Shown: positions 1-8,030, numbered from the stretch's first letter. The stretch: 44,991 nt of DNA from Hyphomonadaceae bacterium (GCA_022760335.1 JALEGE010000176.1:1-44991), one strand, 5' to 3'. Translations and numbers: made by a program. Notes: generated by a model from the letters alone, not told the origin.

Positions 1-1
1 G

Positions 2-271
2 CGCCTGGATGTCTGGCTCTGGCGTGCGCGGTTTTTCAAGACCCGCGCTCTGGCTGCGCAGGCCATTTCAAAGCGGGGTGTGCGCCTTACGCGATTTGAA
101 CAAACCCGCCGTACGGCCAAGCCGAGCGCTGGCGTCGCTGTGGGCGATACTTTGACGTTTACGCGCGGCTCGCATATCGAAACCATTGAAGTTACAGGTC
201 TGGGCCATCGGCGCGGGCCTGCGAGTGAGGCCCAGAACCTTTATATCCGGCGGGGAGATGAGGATGTTTGA
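2..271 (+). CDS. S4-domain RNA-binding protein (Hsp15-like), 5'-truncated by window edge
   Basis: The frame is open from the first bases and ends with TGA at 269-271, so only the C-terminal 89 residues or so are seen. The visible start RLDVWLWRARFFKTR, followed by an A-x-x-A-I-x-x-G-x-V-R-L run, is the S4 fold typical of the heat-shock protein Hsp15 family, which binds rRNA or stalled 50S subunits carrying nascent chains. A basic stretch and a VAVGDTLTF turn complete the S4 domain. The gene overlaps the next one by a few bases, so the two are probably co-transcribed. The family is fairly sure; whether it is a true Hsp15 orthologue is inferred. Confidence 0.8.
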   Translation, partial: RLDVWLWRARFFKTRALAAQAISKRGVRLTRFEQTRRTAKPSAGVAVGDTLTFTRGSHIETIEVTGLGHRRGPASEAQNLYIRRGDEDV

Positions 272-719
272 CGCGATCAAGCGGATGTTTTCTGGCGAGC
301 CGGAGCGCGACGAGGCCATGGATCCGCATGAGGCGGCAGCGGCCTTGCTTGTGGAGGCGGCACTGTCAGATGGCGTTTATGCCAATATGGAAAGCGACAT
401 GATCGCAATGATCCTGCTGGAGAGCTTCGACTTCGATGCCGAGCGGGTCGACGAATTGATCCAGCGCGGCGAAATGCTCGCCGAGGAATCGGTTGGTTCG
501 CACCAGTTCACCAAGCATGTAAAGAAGTTGCCATTGCCTGAACGAGTCGCGATTGTTGAAGGCCTGTTCCGTGTCGCGCTCGCGGATGGCGAGAAGTGCC
601 CCTATGAGGAGGCCTATATCCGCAATGTAGCCTCGCTACTGCATGTTGATGATGTCAGCCGCGCTCAGGCCCGTAAGCGTGCGGAACTGCGCATTGCCAG
701 CGACAGCGGCGCGAATTGA
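264..719 (+). CDS. TerB-like (tellurite resistance TerB / DjlA N-terminal fold) protein
   Basis: This is an all-helical, acidic protein of about 151 residues. It shows the TerB-type repeat pattern AAALLVEAALSDGVY and later GLFRVALADGEKCPYEEAYIRNVA, in which a conserved acidic/Gly 'ADG' turn recurs in two half-domains. TerB-like folds are often metal-binding or stress-related, but the exact role here is unknown. I chose the ATG at 264 because the purine-rich GGGGAG at 252-257 then lies 6 nt upstream; the ATG at 258 would touch it. The start overlaps the end of the S4 gene, suggesting translational coupling. Confidence 0.7.
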   Translation: MFDAIKRMFSGEPERDEAMDPHEAAAALLVEAALSDGVYANMESDMIAMILLESFDFDAERVDELIQRGEMLAEESVGSHQFTKHVKKLPLPERVAIVEGLFRVALADGEKCPYEEAYIRNVASLLHVDDVSRAQARKRAELRIASDSGAN

Positions 720-793
720 CATGGGGCTTTCGCTCGCTAACTGAGTTCTGCGCCAACCTATTGTGCCGGCCATAGCAGAGAGATCTACCGCCC

Positions 794-1138
794 ATGACCT
801 ATATTGTCGTCGACGCCTGCATTAAGTGCAAATACATGGACTGCGTCGAGGTCTGCCCCGTGGATTGCTTCTATGAGGGCGAGAACATGCTGGTGATCCA
901 CCCGGATGAATGCATTGATTGTGGTGTCTGCGAGCCGGAGTGCCCGGTTGAGGCCATCAAGCCGGACACTGAAGATGACCCGGATTCCAAATGGCTGAAG
1001 CTGAATACAGACTATGCGAAGACTTGGCCAAACATTACGCGCGCGAAAGAGCCGCCGGCTGATCGGGAGCAGTTTGCAAGTGAAACTGGAAAGCTGGAGA
1101 AATATTTCAGCGCCAATCCAGGCACAGGCGATGCTTAG
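794..1138 (+). CDS. fdxA: Ferredoxin FdxA (7Fe-8S type)
   Basis: This is a 114-aa cytoplasmic electron carrier. It begins [20 protein letters not shown], carries Cys 9, 12, 17 and 21, then a second cluster motif C-I-D-C-G-V-C-x3-C-P-V. That spacing (one ordinary CxxCxxCxxxCP motif and one with a shifted Cys) is the hallmark of FdxA ferredoxins with one [3Fe-4S] and one [4Fe-4S] cluster. Its length and acidic C-terminal tail are normal for alphaproteobacterial FdxA. In this lineage fdxA usually lies just upstream of a CarD-family gene, as here. Its physiological redox partner cannot be read from the sequence. Confidence 0.95.
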   Translation: MTYIVVDACIKCKYMDCVEVCPVDCFYEGENMLVIHPDECIDCGVCEPECPVEAIKPDTEDDPDSKWLKLNTDYAKTWPNITRAKEPPADREQFASETGKLEKYFSANPGTGDA

Positions 1139-1150
1139 ATCCCCGCAGGA

Positions 1151-1184
1151 ATAACACGTTGTGAATTCCTTGCAATTGTGTTAT
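1151..1184. promoter_or_regulatory. Inverted repeat between fdxA and carD-like gene
   Basis: ATAACAC at 1151-1157 is mirrored by GTGTTAT at 1178-1184, separated by 20 nt that contain TTGCAATTG. It could be an operator or a weak stem-loop between fdxA and the carD-like gene. There is no T-tract, so it is not a classical terminator. Function is not established. Confidence 0.3.
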
Positions 1185-1299
1185 GCTCAAGGCTTGAGCG
1201 AACAATAGTCCATAATCATGAACTCTTCCAGCGGTGTCTCTTTTGGGCAATCCGAAGGAAGAGTTTTTGACTGAAAGTGGCGTAGAAAGGCGTGAAATC

Positions 1300-1824
1300 A
1301 TGACAACCAAGACACAAGCGAAAACCGGGCTCGTTTTCGAAGTGGGGCAGAGCATTGTGTATCCGGCGCACGGTGTTGGCGCCGTCACGGCCATTGAGAC
1401 CCAGACTGTCGCGGGCATGGAGCTTGAAGTCTATGTTGTGTCGTTCGATCAGGACAAGATGATCCTGCGCGTGCCGACCAATCGCGCCGAAGCCTCCGGT
1501 ATGCGCGCCTTGGCCGGTTCCAAGCTGGTCGATGATGCTCTGAAGACGCTGGGTGGCCGCGCGCGGATCAAGCGCACCATGTGGTCGCGCCGTGCCCAGG
1601 AATATGAAGCCAAGATCAATTCCGGCGACCTGATCTCGATCGCCGAAGTTGTGCGCGACCTGCACCGCGGCGAAGACCAGCCCGACCAGTCCTATTCCGA
1701 GCGTCAGCTGTATGAAAGCGCGCTGGATCGTATGGCCCGCGAACTGGCGGCTGTCGAAAATATTGACCGCGACAGTGCCATGGATCGCCTGGCCGCCTCG
1801 CTGGCCAAGAAAAAGGCTGCGTAA
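1300..1824 (+). CDS. CarD/CdnL-family RNA polymerase-interacting transcription regulator
   Basis: This 174-aa protein has an N-terminal RNAP-interacting (Tudor-like) domain, visible as VGQSIVYPAHGVGAVTAIE at about residues 15-35, and a C-terminal helical DNA-binding part (about 70-170) ending in a Lys-rich tail. CarD/CdnL proteins bind the beta subunit and stabilise open promoter complexes, often at rRNA and growth-related promoters. The ATG at 1300 was chosen over in-frame starts from 1234 because the family begins just before the FEVGQ strand and an AAAGG-like ribosome site precedes 1300. A strong intrinsic terminator follows. The family is sure; target genes are not known from this window. 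Confidence 0.9.
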   Translation: MTTKTQAKTGLVFEVGQSIVYPAHGVGAVTAIETQTVAGMELEVYVVSFDQDKMILRVPTNRAEASGMRALAGSKLVDDALKTLGGRARIKRTMWSRRAQEYEAKINSGDLISIAEVVRDLHRGEDQPDQSYSERQLYESALDRMARELAAVENIDRDSAMDRLAASLAKKKAA

Positions 1825-1859
1825 GAGCTCAGGCCAGCCTGACACAAGCTGAAAATTCT

Positions 1860-1895
1860 GCCGGCGCTGCCTCCTGGGCGGCGCCGGTTTTGTTT
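1860..1895 (+). terminator. Intrinsic terminator of the carD-like gene
   Basis: The perfect 7-bp GC-rich stem CCGGCGC (1861-1867) / GCGCCGG (1881-1887) is followed directly by the T-rich tract TTTTGTTT (1888-1895). It lies 36 nt after the stop codon, so it should end the carD-like transcript before rpoH. Confidence 0.85.
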
Positions 1896-1997
1896 CGCCC
1901 TGGAGATATTCCGCCCGGTATCTGATCTGCCTGTGCTTGGTCTGCGTAGAGGGTTGTAGTGAGACCTTGGCGAGGTCGGGAGGATGGAGGCCGAAGC

Positions 1998-2885
1998 ATG
2001 GGACATGCCCATCAGAGTGTGGAATCCGCGGACCGGAAATATGTGCGACGGGCGATGAAAGTGCCACTTTTGGAGCCTGATCATGAGCGGGCCCTCGCTC
2101 AACGATGGCGCGAAGGCCGGGATGAGCGCGCCCTTCACGAACTGACCAGTGCCTATATGCGACTCGTCATCTCCATGGCTGCGAAATTCCGCAATTACGG
2201 CCTGCCCATGGCCGATCTGGTCCAAGAAGGCAATGTTGGCTTGATGCAGGCAGCTGCGCGCTTCGAACCAGAGCGAGAAGTGCGTTTTTCCACCTATGCC
2301 AGCTGGTGGATCCGCTCGGCAATTCAGGATTATGTTCTGCGCAACTGGTCCATTGTGCGCACAGGCACGACCTCCGCTCAGAAGTCGCTGTTCTTCAATC
2401 TCCGCCGGCTGCGGGCGAAAATCAATGACGTGGATGATGGCACCATCACGCGCGAAAACCGCGCCTGGGTGTCGCAGCATCTGGGCGTTCCCGAGCGCGA
2501 TGTGGAAGCCATGGCATCGCGCTTGTCGGCGGGGGACCGCTCCTTGAACGCACCCCTGGCTGGAGAGGGTGATGCACAGTGGCAGGATCTGCTGGCTGAT
2601 ACCGGCGCGACGCCGGATGAAGAGGTGATGTCGCGGCGCGATGCAGCACGGCGCAAGGAATGGATCGCCCTTGCGCTGAAAACCCTGAAACCGCGTGAGC
2701 TCTTGATCATCCGCGAGCGCCGCCTGAGCGATGACACGGTCACGCTGGAGTGTCTTGGCACCCAGCTTGGCATTTCCAAGGAACGTGTGCGCCAGATCGA
2801 GCATGAGGCGCTTGGCAAATTGCGCCGCGAGTTGGAGAAAATGGTCGGGGATCCGGAAGAAGCCGGCCTGATTCCGAATATCTAG
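1998..2885 (+). CDS. rpoH: RNA polymerase heat-shock sigma factor RpoH (sigma-32 family)
   Basis: This 295-aa group 3 sigma factor has region 2 clearly visible: LVISMAAKFRNYGLPMADLVQEGNVGLM, then RFSTYASWWIRSAIQDYVLRNWSIVR. The RpoH box appears as QKSLFFNLRRLR, where the family usually has QKKLFFNLR. The C-terminal region 4 helix-turn-helix is LGTQLGISKERVRQIEHEAL. It would direct transcription of heat-shock genes. The ATG at 1998 has GGAGG 7 nt upstream (1986-1990) and fits the family length. Alphaproteobacteria often carry two or three RpoH paralogues; which one this is cannot be said. It converges on the HupE gene with only 13 nt between the stops. Confidence 0.92.
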   Translation: MGHAHQSVESADRKYVRRAMKVPLLEPDHERALAQRWREGRDERALHELTSAYMRLVISMAAKFRNYGLPMADLVQEGNVGLMQAAARFEPEREVRFSTYASWWIRSAIQDYVLRNWSIVRTGTTSAQKSLFFNLRRLRAKINDVDDGTITRENRAWVSQHLGVPERDVEAMASRLSAGDRSLNAPLAGEGDAQWQDLLADTGATPDEEVMSRRDAARRKEWIALALKTLKPRELLIIRERRLSDDTVTLECLGTQLGISKERVRQIEHEALGKLRRELEKMVGDPEEAGLIPNI

Positions 2886-2898
2886 GATTTGATACGTT

Positions 2899-3714
2899 TT
2901 ACGAGAACGAACCGACAATACGTGTGATCGTCCAGTAGAGCCCGGTTGCACCAATGCCGAGCGCGATGGGCAATGTCACCAGTCTCGGTGGTCCGTCCGC
3001 GCGCCAGCTACGCCCCAGGAGCCGGCTGATGCCCATGAGCAGGGCCAATGCCAGCGCGGCGACGGACAACTGTCCGATCTCGACCCCGACATTGAAGCCA
3101 ACCAGGCCAGCAATGAACTGGTTCTCCGGCAGGCCCAGCGAGCCGAAAAAGCCAGCAAAGCCAAGTCCATGCACCAGTCCGAACAGGAAAACGAGACCCA
3201 CGCGCCAGGGCGGGGGCTGTTTGAACCAGACCGCTTCCAGCGCGACAAAAGCGATAGTGGCCGCGATCAATGGCTCGACGATTTCGGCCGGTGGTGAGAC
3301 GACACCGGCTGCCGCAAGGCCCAGTGTTGCCGTATGCGCGAGCGTGAAAGCTGAGATCTGCAGCGCCAGGCGCTTCAGGCTGGATGTGGAGGCCACAAGG
3401 GCAAGGACGAAGAGAATATGATCGAGCCCGCCCGGCAGGATGTGCCCGATTCCGATTTGCACATAGCGCGAGAAGGTCTCCGTCCAGGGGCGGTCGGTAA
3501 TCTCTGGCGCGCGGCCGAAGCGCTCATCTTCAAGCTGCACGGTGACATCGGCACTGTCGAGTTCTGCAAGCGCGCGGCAGAGCGCAGGGTCCATGCCGCT
3601 GTCGGGCGTGCAGAACTCATCGGCCGGATGGGCGCGCGCGCCAGGCGCCAGGAAAAGACTTGCGAACAGCAGACAGGCGATGACCCTGGTTGTCAGGTGT
3701 CTAGCGATAAGCAA
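2899..3714 (-). CDS. HupE/UreJ-family metal permease
   Basis: This membrane protein of about 271 aa has an N-terminal signal peptide ending ...FLAPGARA before HPADEF. After a roughly 75-residue periplasmic segment comes the family motif IGIGHILPGGLDHILFVLAL (GxxHIxxGxDHxLF), then six or so hydrophobic helices with a second His/Gly-rich motif GLVHGLGFAGFFGSLG. HupE/UreJ proteins carry nickel or cobalt; here the neighbours suggest zinc or a related divalent metal, which is inference. The start is uncertain: the TTG at 3714 gives a clean signal peptide and overlaps the end of the ZIP gene by 14 nt, whereas upstream ATGs would add a long unusual leader. It is co-directional with the ZIP gene and probably in one operon. 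Confidence 0.85.
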   Translation of the reverse strand: MLIARHLTTRVIACLLFASLFLAPGARAHPADEFCTPDSGMDPALCRALAELDSADVTVQLEDERFGRAPEITDRPWTETFSRYVQIGIGHILPGGLDHILFVLALVASTSSLKRLALQISAFTLAHTATLGLAAAGVVSPPAEIVEPLIAATIAFVALEAVWFKQPPPWRVGLVFLFGLVHGLGFAGFFGSLGLPENQFIAGLVGFNVGVEIGQLSVAALALALLMGISRLLGRSWRADGPPRLVTLPIALGIGATGLYWTITRIVGSFS

Positions 3715-4540
3715 GGCGGTTTTCCGTTCTCCGGGAGTCGATATGCTCGTGAATATGATGCTCATGATCCCCATGGTCATGGCCTTGATGTCCGTGATGA
3801 TCGCCAAAAGGGGCAAGCGCGACGGCCATTGCCACGACCACTCCCGCGGCTATCGCAGCGAGGCTGCGCGTTGGGCTTTCCACGCGTGCCGGCGCGAGCA
3901 GGGGGCCGGTCGCTACAAAAAGCAGAAGGCCCGCCGACAGGGCGAAAAGCTGCCCCAGTGTTTCCTCGCCAACGGAAAACATGAATGGGCCAGAGACTGC
4001 CACGCCCAGCGGTGTTGTCGCCGCAGCGGCGAGAAAGGCCCAGATAAAGGCGTTGCGATTGGAGGCTCCCGCGGCGCGCAAAATGGCAAAGGCGATCACG
4101 CCCTCGGGAAACTCGTGCAGGATCAGGGAAATTGCAGCATACACTCCGGACTCAAAGCTGGTCGCGAAGGTGACGGCGTAAATCACCCCGTCAATGAAAC
4201 TGTGTATGGCGATGGCAAGCACGGGGGTCAGCGCATCCGCAGGGTTTCGCGCGGGCACCCCAGCGGACTGGCGTTGCATCAGTCGTGTGGACTGGTTCAG
4301 CAAAAGGCCGCCCAGAAAGCCTGCCAGAATGAAGCCGGGTGCGCTGCTGGCAAGCGCGAAGGCTTCCGGCGCAATGTGCAGGAGGGTCAGTGTCACCAGC
4401 ATGCCGCCGGCGGCCAGGCCGAAAAGGTCCGCATTGCGCGCGCTCCAATCGGCGCGCAAGGCAACCGCCAGCAGCCCCAGCGATGTGATGAACGCAGCTG
4501 TGAGGCCGAAGAATAACGGCGCTTGCAGGGACGACATCAT
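3701..4540 (-). CDS. ZIP-family divalent metal (zinc) transporter
   Basis: This is a roughly 279-aa inner-membrane permease with about eight hydrophobic helices. The ZIP signature is seen in the middle: AIAIHSFIDGVIYAV (HSxxDG) and ISLILHEFPEGVIAFAIL (HEFPEG), which form the metal-binding site in helices 4 and 5. A His-rich run near the C-terminus (GDHHGHQGHDHGDHEHHIHEH) resembles the variable metal-binding loop, though here it is C-terminal. I prefer the ATG at 4540, with GGAGA 10 nt upstream, over the in-frame TTG at 4549. It is transcribed divergently from the zinc ABC operon and shares with it the Zur-like site at 4621. Confidence 0.92.
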   Translation of the reverse strand: MMSSLQAPLFFGLTAAFITSLGLLAVALRADWSARNADLFGLAAGGMLVTLTLLHIAPEAFALASSAPGFILAGFLGGLLLNQSTRLMQRQSAGVPARNPADALTPVLAIAIHSFIDGVIYAVTFATSFESGVYAAISLILHEFPEGVIAFAILRAAGASNRNAFIWAFLAAAATTPLGVAVSGPFMFSVGEETLGQLFALSAGLLLFVATGPLLAPARVESPTRSLAAIAAGVVVAMAVALAPFGDHHGHQGHDHGDHEHHIHEHIDSRRTENRLAYR

Positions 4541-4620
4541 GAGGGACAAGTCTCCGAAGGAGGGTTAAGGCCGGCCGGGCCGGTCTGACGCGTCAGATGC
4601 GCCTTGAAGTGAGACGAAGT

Positions 4621-4633
4621 GTTATAGTATCGC
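4621..4633. promoter_or_regulatory. Candidate Zur operator between divergent zinc-uptake genes
   Basis: GTTATAGTATCGC is a pseudo-palindrome around a central G: GTTATA-G-TATcgC, with two positions out of dyad. It resembles the alphaproteobacterial Zur box of the GTTATANTATANC type. It sits between the ZIP gene (start 4540) and the His-rich lipoprotein gene (start 4687), where one zinc repressor site could control both arms. The Zur gene itself is not in the window. Confidence 0.5.
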
Positions 4634-4686
4634 AATTGACAAAGCCAATTCCTTTTATGCGGCTTTCGAACCAAGGAGTGCACGCC

Positions 4687-5370
4687 ATGACCTCAATTCC
4701 CTTGCTGCGCGGGGTCGCACTCGCGACCCTCCTTTCCAGCTTGACCGCCTGTGGTGGGCAGGATGAGGCGCCCACACCGCCCGAGCCGCCCGCAGTGGAG
4801 GCGCCGGTCGATGCGGATGAAGATTCCGGCGCGCATGAAGAACATGAAGATGATGATCACGCAGAACATGATGACCATGACGATGAGCATGATGACCATG
4901 ATGAGCATGATGAAGATCACCACGCTGGCGGAGAGGCGCATGAGCATGGTGTGGCTGAAGCTGCGCTTGTGTTGCAGGATGATGTTCTGACCCTGTCCAT
5001 CGACACTCCGCTTTCGAGTTTCGGCGTGCGCGAGGCGGCGCCGGAGACCGAGGCACAACAGGCCGAAGTCGACGCGCTCAGAGATGCGCTGGTTTCTCCT
5101 GACACGGTGTTTTCCGTCAATGCGGAGGCGGGCTGCGGGCTCACCGAAAGCGACGTTGCTTTCCGTCATTCCGGTGACCATGGATCGGCCACGCTGACCT
5201 ACACATTCCAATGTGATGCCCCCGGCGCTCTGGACGAGATCGGCTTCAATCTGTTTTCGGCCTATCCTGGATTTGAAGAGATTGAGGCCGTCATTTTGAA
5301 CGGCACGGCACAAAGCGTCGGCCATATCACCGAGCAGGTGCCCATGGTGGCCTGGCCGCGGGGCGAGTGA
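4687..5370 (+). CDS. His/Asp-rich DUF2796 (ZrgA-like) zinc-binding lipoprotein
   Basis: This 227-aa exported protein has a lipoprotein signal (lipobox LTAC, Cys 22). A long His/Asp/Glu low-complexity region at about residues 45-88, made of EHDDHDDEHD-type repeats, is followed by a compact globular domain ending ...GHITEQVPMVAWPRG. This is the layout of DUF2796 proteins such as ZrgA, the first gene of a Zur-controlled zinc uptake cluster described in Vibrio. The His-rich tract probably captures Zn2+ in the periplasm and hands it to the downstream ABC transporter. The ATG at 4687 has AAGGAG 8 nt upstream. It is followed after 3 nt by the ABC ATPase gene, so they form one operon. Confidence 0.88.
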   Translation: MTSIPLLRGVALATLLSSLTACGGQDEAPTPPEPPAVEAPVDADEDSGAHEEHEDDDHAEHDDHDDEHDDHDEHDEDHHAGGEAHEHGVAEAALVLQDDVLTLSIDTPLSSFGVREAAPETEAQQAEVDALRDALVSPDTVFSVNAEAGCGLTESDVAFRHSGDHGSATLTYTFQCDAPGALDEIGFNLFSAYPGFEEIEAVILNGTAQSVGHITEQVPMVAWPRGE

Positions 5371-5373
5371 GCC

Positions 5374-6090
5374 GTGACGGCGCTGGTCGACCTCAAAGGC
5401 GTTCGGTTCACCTGGCCGAAACAGCCACGTCCGGTGCTCGATCTGGCGGAATTCACGGTTCTGCCTGGCGAGCGGGTCTTCCTGCGCGGACCCTCCGGAT
5501 CCGGCAAATCCACGCTTTTGGGCCTGATCAGCGGCGTTTTGGCGCCCCAGGCCGGGGAAATCCACCTGATGGGCGAGGATCTGGTGGCCGCATCCGGCGC
5601 ACGGCGTGACCGGCTGCGCGCCGACCATCTCGGCATCATCTTCCAGCTCTTCAATCTGGTGCCCTATCTCGGCGTTGTGGCGAATGTTGCCCTGCCTCTG
5701 CGGTTTTCCGCGCGGCGGCGTGCGGCCGTGCAGGGGGCGCCAGACGCTGAAGCCAGGCGTTTGCTCGCCGCGCTCGGACTGAGCGATCCGGAGCTGCTTG
5801 AGCGGCGCGTCATTGATCTTTCCGTTGGCCAGCAACAGCGCGTGGCCGCGGCGCGCGCCCTGATCGGGGCGCCGGACCTGGTCATCGCCGATGAGCCGAC
5901 CTCCGCCCTCGACACGCTGGCGCGCGATCAGTTCATCACATTGCTATCGGAGGAAGCCGCACAAACCGGTGCGGGCCTGCTTTTCGTCAGCCATGATCCG
6001 GGCCTTGCCAGCCATTTCGAGCGCACCGTGGACCTGATGGAGATCAACCGCGCCGCTCAGCCGGCCAGCCAAGGGGAAAGCGCGGCATGA
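5374..6090 (+). CDS. ABC transporter ATP-binding protein (LolD/MacB type), zinc-linked operon
   Basis: This 238-aa cytoplasmic ATPase has Walker A GPSGSGKST (39-47), the Q-loop IIFQLFNLVPYLGVVANV, Walker B LVIADEP followed by TSALD, and the H-loop FVSHD. The signature reads LSVGQQQR rather than the usual LSGGQ, a small deviation worth noting. By sequence type it belongs to the LolD/MacB group that pairs with FtsX-like permeases, not to ZnuC. Together with the next gene it may drive a non-canonical zinc acquisition step rather than classic import. It starts at GTG 5374, 3 nt after the lipoprotein gene, and overlaps the permease by an ATGA. Confidence 0.92.
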   Translation: MTALVDLKGVRFTWPKQPRPVLDLAEFTVLPGERVFLRGPSGSGKSTLLGLISGVLAPQAGEIHLMGEDLVAASGARRDRLRADHLGIIFQLFNLVPYLGVVANVALPLRFSARRRAAVQGAPDAEARRLLAALGLSDPELLERRVIDLSVGQQQRVAAARALIGAPDLVIADEPTSALDTLARDQFITLLSEEAAQTGAGLLFVSHDPGLASHFERTVDLMEINRAAQPASQGESAA

Positions 6091-7355
6091 ATGCCTCCAT
6101 ACTCGGCCTGGCCTGGCGCAGCCTGATGAACCGCAAGGGCTCGGCCCTGCTCACCATTCTGGCGGTCGCGCTCTCGGTGGCGCTCTTCCTCGGCGTCGAG
6201 AAAGCCCGCCAGGGCGCGCGCGAAGGCTTCGCCACGACGATTTCCGGCACCCATCTCATCGCCGGCGCGCGCACCGGGCAGGTCAATCTCCTGCTCTATT
6301 CGGTATTTCGGCTCGGCGATGCCACAGCCGAAATTTCGTGGCCGGCCTATGAATGGCTCGAAAACCGCGAGGATGTGGCCTGGACCGTGCCGATTTCGCT
6401 GGGCGACAGCCATCGCGGCTTCCGCGTTCTGGGCACCACGCCGGCCTATTTCGAGCATTACAAATATGCGGGCGGGGATTCCCTGGAATTCGCGGTGGGC
6501 AGTGAATTCGACGACCTTTTCGATGCGGTGATCGGCGCGGAAGTGGCGAGCGAACTCGGCTATGAGCTCGGATCGGAAATGGTTCTGACCCATGGCCTCG
6601 GCCGGGCCGGGCTGCAGACCCATGAAAACCGGCCTTTCCGTGTGGTCGGCGTTCTGGACCGCACCGGCACACCGGTGGACCGCACGATCCATGTCTCATT
6701 GGAGGCCATCACCGCCATCCATGTCGGCTGGGAAACCGGGACGAAGAACCCCATGGCCGATTCGATTTCCGAGGAGATGGTCCGCGGTTTCGACCTTACC
6801 CCGCGCACGGTCACGGCGGTGTTTATCGGCCTGAAACAGCCTGGACGGATCCTCAGCGTGAAGCGATCCATCGACACTTATCGTGGTGAGCCGATGATGG
6901 CTGTATTGCCGGGCGTCGCGTTGAGCCAGCTCTGGGAGGTTTCCAGCGTGGCCGAGCGCGCCCTGCTCGGCGTCTCGCTTTTTGTTGTGGCGGTGGGCCT
7001 GGTTTCAATCCTCACTTCGATCCTGACCAGCCTGAATGCGCGGCGGCGGGAAATGTCGATCCTGCGCGCGGTCGGCGCGCGCCCGGCGCATATCTTTTTT
7101 CTTCTGGTGGCCGAAGCCGCGCTGCTTGGCCTCATCGGCGCGCTGGCGGGCGTTTTGCTTGTGCATGTGCTGCTCTTTGCTGCCGGGCCGGTCCTGGCGG
7201 CGCGCTACGGGATCAACCTGATTGGCACCGGGCCTGGCTTGATGGATGTGTATACGGTGCTTGCAGTCACCGGCGCGGCGTTGATGATGGGCGGGATACC
7301 GGCCTGGCTGGCGTTTCGGCGATCCCTCGCTGATGGCCTGACCGTGAAATTATAG
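6087..7355 (+). CDS. FtsX/MacB-type ABC transporter permease
   Basis: This 422-aa inner-membrane protein has the MacB/FtsX topology. One N-terminal helix (SALLTILAVALSVALFLGV, about 18-37) is followed by a large periplasmic domain of some 230 residues (MacB_PCD-like). Three helices in the last 140 residues follow, with the FtsX motif LNARRREMSILRAVGARP between the second and third helices. Such permeases work as mechanotransmitters with LolD/MacB ATPases. The ATGA overlap with the ATPase gene and the operon with DUF2796 and DUF3299 genes suggest a role in zinc uptake or in loading or release of metal-binding lipoproteins; that role is inferred. Confidence 0.9.
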   Translation: MNASILGLAWRSLMNRKGSALLTILAVALSVALFLGVEKARQGAREGFATTISGTHLIAGARTGQVNLLLYSVFRLGDATAEISWPAYEWLENREDVAWTVPISLGDSHRGFRVLGTTPAYFEHYKYAGGDSLEFAVGSEFDDLFDAVIGAEVASELGYELGSEMVLTHGLGRAGLQTHENRPFRVVGVLDRTGTPVDRTIHVSLEAITAIHVGWETGTKNPMADSISEEMVRGFDLTPRTVTAVFIGLKQPGRILSVKRSIDTYRGEPMMAVLPGVALSQLWEVSSVAERALLGVSLFVVAVGLVSILTSILTSLNARRREMSILRAVGARPAHIFFLLVAEAALLGLIGALAGVLLVHVLLFAAGPVLAARYGINLIGTGPGLMDVYTVLAVTGAALMMGGIPAWLAFRRSLADGLTVKL

Positions 7356-7397
7356 CGCACTCGCCCCATATTGCGTCTGAAACAGAAAGGAGCCGTG

Positions 7398-8030
7398 ATG
7401 CGCCACCCGATCAGCCTTGCTCTACTCGCTTTGTGCGTTGCTGCTTGCGGCAGTGAAATCGAGGCTCCGGCTGGAGCGGATCCCGTGCCGCAGGAACAGG
7501 GCGCTGAGGACCAGTCGCTTGCTGCCTTGGCCATGCGCGAGGCCGAAGAGCGCGAGGCGCAGCAGTCTCAGGGCATTCGCGAACTGGGTTGGGAAGAGCT
7601 GATGCCAGAGGGCGAGGAAGAGCGGCTGGCCCAGCTTTACCAGCAGCAAATGCAAATGCTCTATAGTGGCGCGCCAATCGCCGAAGGCTCTGCGGGCGAC
7701 CAGGCAATCCAGATCGGCACTTTCAACACTGTGGCGGAGCTGAATGGCGTGCGCGTGCGCATCCCGGGCTATACTGTCCCGTTCGAATTTGGCGCCGATG
7801 CCAAGATTACCGAATTCCTGCTGGTGCCCTATTTCGGCGCCTGTCTGCACGCCCCGCCGCCCCCGCCGAACCAGACCCTCTTTGTGATGACGGATGATCC
7901 AATCACCATGCGGGACCTCGCTCAGGCGGTGTGGATCGAAGGCACGCTCTACACCCAGACCCAGGAATCGGAACTGGCCGATGCGGCTTATACGCTGGAG
8001 CTGGAATCGATCGAGATCTACGAGTATTAG
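7398..8030 (+). CDS. DUF3299 lipoprotein, last gene of the zinc operon
   Basis: This 210-aa exported lipoprotein has a short signal with lipobox VAAC (Cys 17). An acidic, Gln-rich helical linker (about 20-90) leads to a C-terminal domain with IPGYTVPFEFGADAKITEFLLVPYFGACLHAPPPPPNQ, the conserved block of DUF3299. The conserved Cys-Leu-His (CLH) and poly-Pro segment may be functional. DUF3299 genes commonly accompany DUF2796 and FtsX-type ABC genes, as here. The ATG at 7398 has AAGGAG at 7387-7392. A role as periplasmic accessory of the metal system is inference from the neighbourhood. Confidence 0.85.
   Translation: MRHPISLALLALCVAACGSEIEAPAGADPVPQEQGAEDQSLAALAMREAEEREAQQSQGIRELGWEELMPEGEEERLAQLYQQQMQMLYSGAPIAEGSAGDQAIQIGTFNTVAELNGVRVRIPGYTVPFEFGADAKITEFLLVPYFGACLHAPPPPPNQTLFVMTDDPITMRDLAQAVWIEGTLYTQTQESELADAAYTLELESIEIYEY

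Noticed and set aside
1704..2954. Minus-strand frame of 416 codons antisense to rpoH
   Set aside because: Shadow of rpoH and the carD-like gene; no ribosome site and no domain.
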